A stretch of DNA of 44,668 nucleotides, taken from positions 1 to 44,668 of the forward strand of contig NZ_ADKM02000112.1 of NCBI RefSeq assembly GCF_000178155.2, written 5' to 3'. Below, in pieces: positions 26,490-34,544 of this stretch. The stretch is from Hominimerdicola alba 8 (GTDB lineage Bacteria; Bacillota; Clostridia; Oscillospirales; Ruminococcaceae). The notes beneath the pieces were generated by a model. The model saw only the letters and a list, made by a program, of their open reading frames with translations. It ran no database searches and was not told the DNA's origin. Made by a program: the position numbers and the translations under genes. How positions within the stretch are numbered: the first letter of the stretch is position 1; every line of letters starts with the position of its first letter.

Positions 26490-27740
26490 TTATCCGCGAA
26501 CCTGACCGTTGCCTGTTATCAGGTATTTGGTGGTGGTCATCTCGCGCAGACCCATCGGTCCTCTTGCGTGGAGCTTCTGGGTGGAAATGCCCAGTTCAGC
26601 GCCAAGACCGAACATCTCGCCATCGGTGAAACGTGTGGAAACATTCACATATACAGCCGCCGCATCTATCCTCTTCTGGAATTCCTGTGCGGAGAACAGG
26701 CTTTCGGTGACGATGCACTCGGAGTGACCTGTGGTGTACTTTGTGATGTGGTCTATCGCCTCAGCAAGGTCATCAACTACCTTGATGGAGATGATGTAGT
26801 CAAGGAACTCGGTCGCGTAGTCCTCTTCATCAGCGGGTACAACGCAGTCGCCAAGTATCTGGCGGGTCATCTCACAGCCTCTTATCTCGACATTGTGCTT
26901 GTCAAGACGCTTTTTCAGCTTCGGCAGGAAGGTTTCGGCAACATCACGGTGTACCAGACAGCTTTCAACAGCGTTGCATACAGACGGACGCTGGGTCTTG
27001 CCGTTGTCAACTATCTCTACTGCCATATTCAGGTCAGCGGTAGCGTCAACATAAACGTGGCAGTTGCCTGTGCCTGTTTCTATGACAGGTACGGTGGCAG
27101 TCTGCACGACAGCCTTTATCAGCTGTGCGCCGCCGCGCGGTACAAGCAGGTCGATGTACTTGTTGGCTGTCATCATATCATGTGCGATGCCTCTGTCAGT
27201 GTCCTCGACCAGCTGTATTATGTCAGAGTCCAGACCCGCACGCTTTACAGCAGTCCTCATAAGGTCAGCAAGGCACTTGTTGGAATTAATAGCTTCCTTG
27301 CCGCCGCGCAGTATGACTGCGTTGCCGCTCTTGAGTGCCAGTATAGCCGCATCAACGGTCACATTGGGGCGTGCTTCGTATATCATGCCCACAACGCCCA
27401 TCGGAACTCTCACGCGTTCTATCTTCATTCCGTTGGGGCGTGTGCTTCCGTCAACGACCTCACCGATGGGGTCGGGATACTTAGCAAGATTTTCGCAGGC
27501 GTTTGCCATACCCTCTATGCGGGCATCGTTCAGCGCCAGTCTGTCCAGCAGAGATTCGCTCATTTTGCGCATTCTGCCGTTTTCGAGGTCAACTGCGTTT
27601 GCCGCGATTATCTCGTCCTTGCTGTTGCGGAGAATGTGTGCTATCTCCAGCAGAGCATCGTTCTTCATGTCGGTGGAAGCAAAAGCTATCGCGCCTTTTG
27701 CGGCTTTTGCCTTCTCGCCCAAAGTGTCAATGTAACCCAT
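26490..27740 (-). CDS. proA: Gamma-glutamyl phosphate reductase
   Basis: A 416-residue, full-length enzyme of proline synthesis. It reduces gamma-glutamyl phosphate to glutamate-5-semialdehyde with NADPH. The catalytic cysteine is C255 in TQRPSVCNAVE. Other family segments are GVVGMIYEARPNVTVDAA, LRGGKEA, VPRGGAQLI, ETGTGNCHVYVD and the C-terminal LHARGPMGL. It follows proB on the minus strand, the normal proBA order; the two are separated by a small inverted-repeat element. A clear GC-rich terminator ends the unit. Confidence 0.95.
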   Translation of the reverse strand: MGYIDTLGEKAKAAKGAIAFASTDMKNDALLEIAHILRNSKDEIIAANAVDLENGRMRKMSESLLDRLALNDARIEGMANACENLAKYPDPIGEVVDGSTRPNGMKIERVRVPMGVVGMIYEARPNVTVDAAILALKSGNAVILRGGKEAINSNKCLADLMRTAVKRAGLDSDIIQLVEDTDRGIAHDMMTANKYIDLLVPRGGAQLIKAVVQTATVPVIETGTGNCHVYVDATADLNMAVEIVDNGKTQRPSVCNAVESCLVHRDVAETFLPKLKKRLDKHNVEIRGCEMTRQILGDCVVPADEEDYATEFLDYIISIKVVDDLAEAIDHITKYTTGHSECIVTESLFSAQEFQKRIDAAAVYVNVSTRFTDGEMFGLGAELGISTQKLHARGPMGLREMTTTKYLITGNGQVRG

Positions 27741-27766
27741 TGTTTTTCCCTCCGTTTTTATTTATC

Positions 27767-27864
27767 TCCCAATTTTGATGTGTATTGCTGATGATACAAA
27801 ATGGCTGTTCTTTCGTATTGTTCCCCCGCCTTCGGCGGGGGAACAATACACAACCAAATTGGGA
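27767..27864 (-). mobile_element. Second MITE family, long copy (between proB and proA)
   Basis: 98 bp bounded by TCCCAATTTTGATGTGTATT and its imperfect inverse ending AAATTGGGA. It equals the 70-bp copy at 38974-39043 (opposite strand) plus an extra 28 bp containing a hairpin; the resulting stem is 16 bp (27815-27830 with 27834-27849, loop TTC). It has no coding capacity. The hairpin could attenuate read-through from proB to proA. Confidence 0.82.
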
Positions 27865-27904
27865 TTTATTTATTCGGCAGACTTTGCCTGCCGTTAATTC
27901 CATC

Positions 27905-28759
27905 TTACTCTTCAACTATATCGCTGTCGCCGCTCTCGTCAGCCTCAGGGGATGCCTTTTCAGCCGCCGAACCTTTAGCTAAGAACCTTGTGCCCAGTCT
28001 GCCTGTTTCAAACAGCCAGTAGAGATTATCAGGGTTCTTGCCGTTAAGGATTATCATATCTATGCCGCTGCTGACAGCTATCTCTGCGGCATTTATCTTA
28101 GTTTTCATGCCGCCTGTGCCCATCTTTGTGCCTGCACCGCCCGCCAGAGCGCGTATATCATCGTTTATCTCCTCAACGACAGGTATCAGCTTTGCATCGG
28201 GGTCAAGGCGAGGGTCATTATCGTAAAGACCATCTATATCCGACATTATTATCAGAAGGTCAGCGCCCGCTATCTTAGCAACAGTAGCCGCCAGCGAATC
28301 GTTCTCGCCCATTTCGAGTTCCAACTCATCTATAGCCACCGTGTCATTTTCGTTGACTATTGGTATAACGCCCAGCTGAATGACCCTTTCAAGCGCGTTC
28401 TTCACATTGGTGCGCCTGTCCTCCAGCAGTACGAACTTTGTCAGCAGAAACTGTGCCACATTCAGGCTGTATTCTGCGAACAGCTTGTCGTACAGATACA
28501 TCAGTTCGCACTGACCCACAGCGGCGCAAGCCTGTTTTGTGGGAGTATCCTTAGGGCGCTCCACAAGTCCTATCTTAGACATACCGAGTCCTATCGCACC
28601 GCTTGACACCAGTATTATCTCATGACCCGCATTCTGTAAGTCCGCAAGATTTTTGACCAGTCCCTCAACTCTTCTTATATTCAGCCGACCTGTTCTGTGA
28701 GTCAGCGTTGATGTGCCGACCTTTACCACGACACGTTTCTTACTCTTAAGCTCCGACAT
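27905..28759 (-). CDS. proB: Glutamate 5-kinase
   Basis: A 284-residue amino-acid kinase that phosphorylates glutamate in the first step of proline synthesis. Motifs are VVVKVGTSTL (9-18), ILVSSGAIGLGM, IPIVNENDTVA, FGENDSLAA-like MGENDSLAATVAKIAGADLL, LSDIDGLY-like MSDIDGLYDNDPR and GTGGMKTKINAA. It is shorter than the 367-residue E. coli enzyme because the C-terminal PUA domain is missing, as in many Firmicutes; the acidic tail is variable. GGAG (as AAGATAGGAG) precedes the ATG and is the same sequence that precedes the NifD-like gene, both being the right end of an intergenic repeat element. Confidence 0.94.
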   Translation of the reverse strand: MSELKSKKRVVVKVGTSTLTHRTGRLNIRRVEGLVKNLADLQNAGHEIILVSSGAIGLGMSKIGLVERPKDTPTKQACAAVGQCELMYLYDKLFAEYSLNVAQFLLTKFVLLEDRRTNVKNALERVIQLGVIPIVNENDTVAIDELELEMGENDSLAATVAKIAGADLLIIMSDIDGLYDNDPRLDPDAKLIPVVEEINDDIRALAGGAGTKMGTGGMKTKINAAEIAVSSGIDMIILNGKNPDNLYWLFETGRLGTRFLAKGSAAEKASPEADESGDSDIVEE

Positions 28760-28769
28760 TTTAAAACTC

Positions 28770-29504
28770 CTATCTTAAATGGGGGCATAGCCCCCATACC
28801 CCCACGCTCGACTTCTGCGCCTCTGCCGACTTTGGCTTTGCGTTCACTCTGGTCGCACACGCCGACTCTGTCGGCGTTGCTCCCGTCGTTCACTCCAAGC
28901 CAAAAGGCGCAGAAGCACTTCGCTGTTTGCCATGCTGATATAGCTTGCTGTGTGGAAAATATAATGGCTTTGTTTCGCCCTCATTATTTTTAATGGGGGC
29001 ATAGCCCCCATACCCCCACGCTCGACTTCTGCGCCTCTGCCGACTTTGGCTTTGCGTTCACTCTGGTCGCACACGCCGACTCTGTCGGCGTTACTCCCGT
29101 CGTTCACTCCAAGCCAAAAGGCGCAGAAGCACTTCGCTGTTTGCCATGCTGATATAGCTTGCTGTGTGGAAGATATAATGGCTTTGTTTTGCCCTCATTT
29201 TATTATTTATGATTATTTCTAATGGGGACACAGCCCCCATACCCCAAACATCAGCTTTGCTGATGTTGTGCGCACCGCCTGCCAACGCAGGCTATTCACT
29301 CATTGCGCGCCACTACGGGTCGCTTCATTCGTTCATACGCCTGCGCGGTGCGCTCTTTGGCATGTTAGACGGCTTTGTTTCGCCCTCATTTTATTATTTT
29401 TGATTATTTCTAATGGGGGCACAGCCCCAAATATATTCATTACAACTGACAGAACACTAAACTTCCGCCCCTGTCAATAATTATGAATTATGAATTATGA
29501 ATTA
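28770..29504 (-). repeat. Intergenic mosaic element E3 between recQ and proB, with tandem modules
   Basis: On the minus strand it starts inside the recQ 3' end with TAATTCA heptamers (29504 down to 29479), which encode the last residues and stop of RecQ, and ends with AAGATAGGAG in front of proB. Inside are four GGGGGC-N3/4-GCCCC hairpins at about 28779, 28993, 29222 and 29413. The segments 28781-28994 and 28995-29208 are near-identical 214-bp direct repeats; the third module shares only its ends. AACATCAGC/GCTGATGTT hairpins as in element E2 are present. Short open frames here lack ribosome binding sites and look spurious. Confidence 0.78.
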
Positions 29505-31723
29505 CCAAAGATCTCTCCGAGATTTTCAAAGACAAATTCCTGCGCTTTCGGGGGGAAGACTACCGTTTTGTAGCTTCGGTTCATCGAACTTATCTTCTCC
29601 TGTTCGACTATGCCCGCTTCATCGGAAAGTATCGTTGCCGCTATGCGTGTCTTGCCGTTTTCTGCTATCTCGGTCAGATAATTCTCGTTTTTCAGCCAGC
29701 TTTTTATCTCTTTGAAGACCAGCTTATTGTCAGCACTCAGCCCCAGCTGTGTGAGTATCTCATCGCAAAGCCTTGTCAGCGGAAGTTCTTCGTTGACCGC
29801 CCGCAGGCTTTCAGCGCCCGCCGCGATAAGTTCAGACAGCGTACCGTTCGGGCTTTCGGGGGACTGCCCCTTTTTGTCGGGGTTCTCCCGCAGATACTTT
29901 TGTATCTCGCTTGTGAAGTATGCGCCGTATCGCTCCTGCTTTACCCTGCCGACACCTGATATCTCCATGAAATCGCTTTGGGTGACAGGCAGTTTCACGC
30001 ACATCTCCCGAAGTGCCTGGTCACCGAAAACTATGTATGCAGGCACGCTTGCTTCTGCCGCCAGCCTTGCGCGGAGTTTTTTCAGTCTGTCGAACAGCAT
30101 TTTGTCGAATGCCGTTATGACATCGCGCGGCTTTGCTGTGACAGCTTTCTCGCGGCTCTTTGCGGGCAGGCGCATCTCGACTTTCTGTTCTCTGTTCATC
30201 AACAGCTGTGCGCCGCGCCTTGTCAGCGTGAGTGTGCTGTGTTCAGCTTCGGCTATAAAGCCTTCTGCCTGCAAAAAGCGTATCATCGTGCGAATGCGTG
30301 TGGTCGTATCGCTCTTCATTATACCGAATGTGGAAAGCGTATCCAGCCCGAATTTTTTGACCTTGTCATTTCTCTCACTGCCCGTCAGCACAGCCGATAC
30401 CACCACTGCGCCGAAATGCAGATTTCTCTGGTGAAGTCTGTATATGCAGGAAAGTATCTTCTGCGCTTCCAGTGTGACATCAGTAAGTTCGGTCTCGCCG
30501 CTGCAATTTGAGCAGTTGCCGCAGGTACATTTGCGCTTCTCGCCAAAATAGTCCAGTATGAACTGCCGCAGACAGCGTCCCGTGTTGCAGTAATCCGACA
30601 TCATGCCCAGCTTGGCGTAGTCACGCCTGCGGAGCTGTTCGGCTGTTTCGTCGTCAAGGTCAGGATTATCGTTGGAATTTTCTATCAAAAACTTATTGGT
30701 CATGACATCTTTTGGGCTGTAGAGCAGTATGCACTTGGCTTCACTGCCATCTCTGCCCGCACGACCTGCTTCCTGATAATAATTTTCGATATTTTTGGGC
30801 ATATTATAGTGCAGGACGAGTCCGACGTTCGATTTGTCGATGCCCATGCCGAAAGCGTTGGTGGCGGCTATCAGTTCAACGCGGTCGTAGATGAAATCGT
30901 CCTGATTCTTTTTGCGCTCTTCGGGTGAAAGCCCTGCGTGATACCGTGTACAGGGTATGCCGTCAGCCGTGAGTTTTTCGCTGACCTCTTCGACCGCTTT
31001 TCTGGTCGAACAGTAGATGATGGCGCTTGTGCCGCTGTTCTCACTGATTATGCGCTTTGCCGCTTCATACTTGTTTCGCTCGTGCAGTACCCCGAAATAG
31101 AGATTTTTTCTGTCGAACCCTGTGGTCACACAGAGCGGTTCGCGCAGGCAGAGCAGTCTTATGATATCTTCCCTTACCTGATCTGTAGCCGTTGCGGTAA
31201 AAGCCCCGACTGTCGGGCGGTAGGGGAGTTGCGAAAGAAATTCCGGTATGCGCATGTAGTGCGGTCGGAAATCCTGCCCCCACTGAGAAACGCAGTGTGC
31301 TTCATCAACAGCCACCAGCGATATCTTAACAGTGCGTGCCAGTTCAAGGAAAGACTGTGTGCAGAGCCTTTCGGGTGCGACATATATCAGCTTATACATG
31401 CCCCGCATGGCATTTGACAGCGCAGTGTTATACTGCTGGGGTGTCAGCGATGAATTGAGATAAGCCGCCCTGACCCCCGACTGTATCAGGCTGTTGACCT
31501 GATCTTTCATCAGCGATATCAGCGGCGATATGACGATAGTTATGCCGTCGAGCATCAGTGCGGGTATCTGGTAGCAGAGACTTTTGCCTGCACCTGTAGG
31601 CATTATGCCTGCCGCATCACGCCCGCTCAGCAGAGCATCTATCAGCGGCTCTTGCCCCTCATGGAAATCGGTGTGTCCGAAGAAATCCCGCAGGACGCTG
31701 TATTTATCGGTAAAATCGGTCAT
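29495..31723 (-). CDS. recQ: ATP-dependent DNA helicase RecQ
   Basis: A 742-residue superfamily 2 helicase (3'-5' unwinding) for recombination and repair. Walker A reads MPTGAGKS (41-48), Walker B/motif II DEAH in AVDEAHCVSQWGQDFRPHY, and motif VI QEAGRAGRDG. The RecQ zinc cluster is present (C in TGRCLRQFILDYF then CTCGNCSNC). An HRDC domain lies around residues 500-585 (FDRLKKLRARLAAEASVPAY, ISGVGRVKQERYG), followed by a C-terminal helical extension (about 600-720) as in Firmicute RecQ. I chose ATG 31723 (MTDFTDKY) because the 15 upstream residues are poorly supported. The final N-S-stop codons come from the TAATTCA repeat, so the end of the gene was probably changed by insertion of that element. 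Confidence 0.94.
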   Translation of the reverse strand: MTDFTDKYSVLRDFFGHTDFHEGQEPLIDALLSGRDAAGIMPTGAGKSLCYQIPALMLDGITIVISPLISLMKDQVNSLIQSGVRAAYLNSSLTPQQYNTALSNAMRGMYKLIYVAPERLCTQSFLELARTVKISLVAVDEAHCVSQWGQDFRPHYMRIPEFLSQLPYRPTVGAFTATATDQVREDIIRLLCLREPLCVTTGFDRKNLYFGVLHERNKYEAAKRIISENSGTSAIIYCSTRKAVEEVSEKLTADGIPCTRYHAGLSPEERKKNQDDFIYDRVELIAATNAFGMGIDKSNVGLVLHYNMPKNIENYYQEAGRAGRDGSEAKCILLYSPKDVMTNKFLIENSNDNPDLDDETAEQLRRRDYAKLGMMSDYCNTGRCLRQFILDYFGEKRKCTCGNCSNCSGETELTDVTLEAQKILSCIYRLHQRNLHFGAVVVSAVLTGSERNDKVKKFGLDTLSTFGIMKSDTTTRIRTMIRFLQAEGFIAEAEHSTLTLTRRGAQLLMNREQKVEMRLPAKSREKAVTAKPRDVITAFDKMLFDRLKKLRARLAAEASVPAYIVFGDQALREMCVKLPVTQSDFMEISGVGRVKQERYGAYFTSEIQKYLRENPDKKGQSPESPNGTLSELIAAGAESLRAVNEELPLTRLCDEILTQLGLSADNKLVFKEIKSWLKNENYLTEIAENGKTRIAATILSDEAGIVEQEKISSMNRSYKTVVFPPKAQEFVFENLGEIFGNS

Positions 31724-31773
31724 TATGGTATCAGCTCTTTCCGAACGATGGTAAGTCAAAATATTCAAAGTAT

Positions 31774-31802
31774 ATTATACCACATTTATCTATAAAAATC
31801 AA
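31774..31802 (-). promoter_or_regulatory. recQ promoter
   Basis: On the minus strand, TTGATT-N17-TATAAT. Confidence 0.8.
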
Positions 31803-31815
31803 GGGCGGGGCATTT

Positions 31816-32061
31816 TAATTCATAATTCATAATTCATAATTCATAATTATTGGCGTGGTCGGGAGTTTTTAGTAACGGCGTTGGAAAGTGCGCTCATTCG
31901 TGCGTGGTGTCAGCATGACTCACACCTTGCCGTTCTGACCCTTGCCCGCAGACATTCGGTTCATGCCGCACATTTGCTTGTAGGACTATCATTTGCGTGA
32001 TGGTGGTGCTTTCCTTTGGACTGCGCCCCACCCGCCCGCCCACCTGCTTTTGTGCCTTGAC
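31816..32061 (+). repeat. Intergenic mosaic element E4, upstream of recQ
   Basis: Begins with TAATTCA heptamers (31816-31848) followed by TATTGGC, the same boundary sequence as the other three copies. The remaining 200 bp up to the MITE show no ORF with a ribosome binding site. recQ is thus flanked by two arrays that face away from it. Confidence 0.65.
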
Positions 32062-32164
32062 TATAGCGATCCAACTATTTAAATTCACAAGATCCGGTCG
32101 CTAAAGCTCGGATTTATGGATTTTGTGACCGGATTTTGTCTGAATTTTAAGGCGGATTGCTATA
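32062..32164 (-). mobile_element. 103-bp palindromic MITE, copy C
   Basis: The same 103-bp element as at 15755, in the opposite orientation (TATAGCGATCC to GGATTGCTATA). It lies 35 bp before the DUF421 gene. Confidence 0.87.
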
Positions 32165-32198
32165 AACATCATGAATAAAAAAAGGGGTGTTCGTTCAA

Positions 32199-32876
32199 AT
32201 GATAATTGTGATGATACGTGCGCTGGTGCTGTACTGTGCAGTCATTGCGGCAGTCAGACTGATGGGTAAACGCCAGATAGGTGAACTCCAGCCCGCCGAA
32301 CTTGTGGTGACTATCCTGCTGTCAAATATCGCCACCCTGCCCGTTGAAGATATCAGCATACCGATGACGATGGGACTTGTGCCTATATTCACACTGGTCA
32401 GCATCGATGTTATCGTGTCCTGCCTGTCACTGAGGTTTCGCGGGGTAAGGCGTGCAGTCAGCGGGTCGGCAAAGCTGATAATATCAAATGGTGAGGTGGA
32501 TAGAAGGGCTATGCGGGAACTCAGGTTCACCACCGATGACCTCATGGCGGCGCTGAGGTCACAGCAGGTGTTTGATATAAAAGATGTGCAGTTCGCCGTT
32601 GCCGAAACAACAGGCACTATCTCGGTATGCCCGAAAAAGTCTGCACAGCCGCCCACTGCCGCAGACTTAGGGCTTTCGCCCGAAGAGAGCGACCCGCCTG
32701 TGATGGTCATAAGTGACGGCAAGGTGTCGGCGGCGGCACTCAGATATCTGGGGCTTGACGAAAAGTGGCTCACAAAAATAGTGAAAGCACAGGGCTGTCA
32801 GGTGAGCGATGTGTTTATAATGACCGCCGCAGACGCATCTGACTACACGGTGATAAAAAGGGGGGATATGAAGTGA
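32199..32876 (+). CDS. DUF421 (YetF-like) membrane protein
   Basis: A 225-residue protein. Three N-terminal hydrophobic helices (1-75: MIIVMIRALVLYCAVIAAVR, AELVVTILLSNIATLPV, LVPIFTLVSIDVIVS) are followed by a soluble domain. Family hallmarks are RLMGKRQIGELQPAELV and the GEVDRRAMRELRFTTDDLMAALR segment, with FDIKDVQFAVAETTGTISV after it. YetF-like proteins are linked to sporulation or the cell envelope in Bacillus, but the molecular role is not established. GGGGTG precedes ATG 32199 by 9 nt; a GTG at 32187 overlaps that site. It overlaps the next gene by 4 bp. Confidence 0.88.
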   Translation: MIIVMIRALVLYCAVIAAVRLMGKRQIGELQPAELVVTILLSNIATLPVEDISIPMTMGLVPIFTLVSIDVIVSCLSLRFRGVRRAVSGSAKLIISNGEVDRRAMRELRFTTDDLMAALRSQQVFDIKDVQFAVAETTGTISVCPKKSAQPPTAADLGLSPEESDPPVMVISDGKVSAAALRYLGLDEKWLTKIVKAQGCQVSDVFIMTAADASDYTVIKRGDMK

Positions 32877-33244
32877 AAAGGCTGTATCTGAGTATTTTTC
32901 TGCTTGCTTTGCTGACAGCGGGCAGTATTTTTTCAGCGGCGTATATCGGTAGGGAGAACGACCGCCTGCAAGAATTGTGCGCTGATATACGCGAAGAAGT
33001 TCTTCGCGGCGAAGATACTTCCGAAGAGGTGGAAGCTCTCTGTGACGAATGGGAGCGGCACTGTAAGATAATGGCATTCATCGAGAATGCGGCGAACATC
33101 TCAGCAGTGACGGCGGAAGTCGCACGACTGCCCGCGCTGTCGCAGACAAATTCCCCCGACCTTATACAGCAGGTCGATGCGGTCAGCGCACAGTGTGCTC
33201 TGCTGGCTGAAAGGCAGTACCCGCACATAAGGTCGGTGCTGTAA
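32873..33244 (+). CDS. DUF4363-family small protein
   Basis: A 123-residue protein starting at GTG 32873 in an ATG/GTGA-type overlap with the DUF421 gene; GGGGGAT lies upstream. An N-terminal signal anchor (LYLSIFLLALLTAGSIFSAAYIG) is followed by a helical, acidic domain (EALCDEWERHCKIMAFIENAANI). The family is a usual partner of DUF421 in Clostridia; the function is unknown. Translational coupling suggests the two act together, with the soluble part probably outside the membrane. Confidence 0.82.
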   Translation: MKRLYLSIFLLALLTAGSIFSAAYIGRENDRLQELCADIREEVLRGEDTSEEVEALCDEWERHCKIMAFIENAANISAVTAEVARLPALSQTNSPDLIQQVDAVSAQCALLAERQYPHIRSVL

Positions 33245-33362
33245 AAGTCCCCGCAGGAGTCGAACTTGTCGGAAAACGGCTTCAAGTGCCTGTTTTGAAA
33301 GCTGTGTGTCCGACATTTTTTGGAACATGGCAAAAAAGTCTGCATGACAAACAATAAGAAAA

Positions 33363-33396
33363 CCGCGTACCTGCAAGATATTACGCAGATACGCGG
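33363..33396. terminator. Bidirectional terminator between DUF4363 and EamA genes
   Basis: CCGCGTACCTGC pairs with GCAGATACGCGG (one mismatch). TTTTC-TTATT follows on the minus strand and CTTTGCTTTT on the plus strand. Confidence 0.72.
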
Positions 33397-33420
33397 CTTT
33401 GCTTTTATGTGTCCGAAGTT

Positions 33421-34383
33421 TCATTCTTCGGCAGACTTCTTCTGTATATTCACCACCGCTATGCCGCCGCCGATAAGCATGAGCGCTATCAGGTATTTTA
33501 TACCGAGTTCATCCGCTTCGCCCAGCAGAAGAGCCGACAGCAGCACTCCGATGACGGGGTTCATAAAGCCGAATATGGATATTTTCGATACATCGTTGTT
33601 TTTTAGCAGTATGCCCCATAATGTGTAGGCAACGCTTGATATCAGAGCCAGATACAGAAGTATCAGTATTGCTTTGGGCATGTCCTCAGCGCCCTTGCCC
33701 GCACCGCCTGTCAGCATCACGCCCGCATGTCCGAAAACGGTCATCACCAGCCCGCCCAGCATGAACTGCCATCCGCTGAACAGCACCGTGTCGTGGCTGA
33801 CAGAATACTTCTTTATAAGCGAAGACGAAACGCCGTAGCAAAGTGCCGATGCCGCCACCAGCCCGTCACCTGCGGGGCTGAAAGAAAAGCCCTCAGCAGA
33901 GAGGTTTATCAGCAATACGCCCGAAAATCCCAGTACACAGCCCAGTATTTTCCGCGCAGTCAGTTTTTCCATGCCCATAAAGACACTTGCTACAAGTATG
34001 GCGAAAAATGTGGTCAGCGAGTCGATCACTGCCGAGTTCACGCCTGTGGTGTGGGCAAGTCCTATGTAAAAGCATATGTACTGCCCGACCGTCTGGAAAA
34101 GGCTCAAAAAGGCTATCTTCCCCCACTCGTCCTTGCGTGGTATCAGCAGTTTCTTCCGCCCGATCCCCGCGAAGAGTATCACCAGCGCCCCCGCCAGGAA
34201 GAACCTTATCCCCGCAAAGCGGATAATGCGCATAGTTTCGCCGTTTGCTATACCCCAGAGGTCATAGCCTATCTTTATCGAGGGGAAAGCACTGCCCCAC
34301 AGAAAACAGCAGAGCAGTGCGCCCAGAAATACTCCCGCGCCTTGTTTGAATTTTTTCGATATCTTCAACATGATGATTCTCAT
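33421..34383 (-). CDS. EamA/DMT-family transporter
   Basis: A 316-320-residue integral membrane protein with about ten helices in two EamA repeats. It begins with FLGALLCCFLWGSAFPSIKIGYDL. The second repeat starts near FSPAGDGLVAASALCYGVSSSLIKKYS. The conserved ends GFMNPVIGVLLSALLLGE and LIALMLIGGGIAVVN identify the drug/metabolite transporter superfamily. The substrate cannot be told from sequence. The start is ambiguous: ATG 34383 and ATG 34371 both lack a good ribosome binding site. It stands alone on the minus strand. Confidence 0.87.
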   Translation of the reverse strand: MRIIMLKISKKFKQGAGVFLGALLCCFLWGSAFPSIKIGYDLWGIANGETMRIIRFAGIRFFLAGALVILFAGIGRKKLLIPRKDEWGKIAFLSLFQTVGQYICFYIGLAHTTGVNSAVIDSLTTFFAILVASVFMGMEKLTARKILGCVLGFSGVLLINLSAEGFSFSPAGDGLVAASALCYGVSSSLIKKYSVSHDTVLFSGWQFMLGGLVMTVFGHAGVMLTGGAGKGAEDMPKAILILLYLALISSVAYTLWGILLKNNDVSKISIFGFMNPVIGVLLSALLLGEADELGIKYLIALMLIGGGIAVVNIQKKSAEE

Positions 34384-34481
34384 TTCTATATGTATATTTC
34401 TGCCGCCGAGATCGCGGACACGGGTTTAATTTTACTACATAACGGCGATAAAGTCAAGTGGTGCGGGAGTGCTGTTTATCC

Positions 34482-34517
34482 AAAGCAAAGACCCTCACCT
34501 TTCGCAAAGTGAGGGTC
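34482..34517 (-). terminator. Pectate lyase terminator
   Basis: On the minus strand, GACCCTCAC-N10-GTGAGGGTC followed by TTTGCTTTGG. Confidence 0.75.
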
Positions 34518-34544
34518 GATGTCATTGGGTGTAGTTATAATAAC

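Noticed and set aside
26286-27791. 501-residue plus-strand open frame opposite proA
   Set aside because: Antisense shadow of proA, with unusual composition and no ribosome binding site.
28844-29403. Short open frames in the recQ-proB gap sharing identical C-terminal stretches
   Set aside because: Their similarity comes from the 214-bp direct repeats; no ribosome binding sites.
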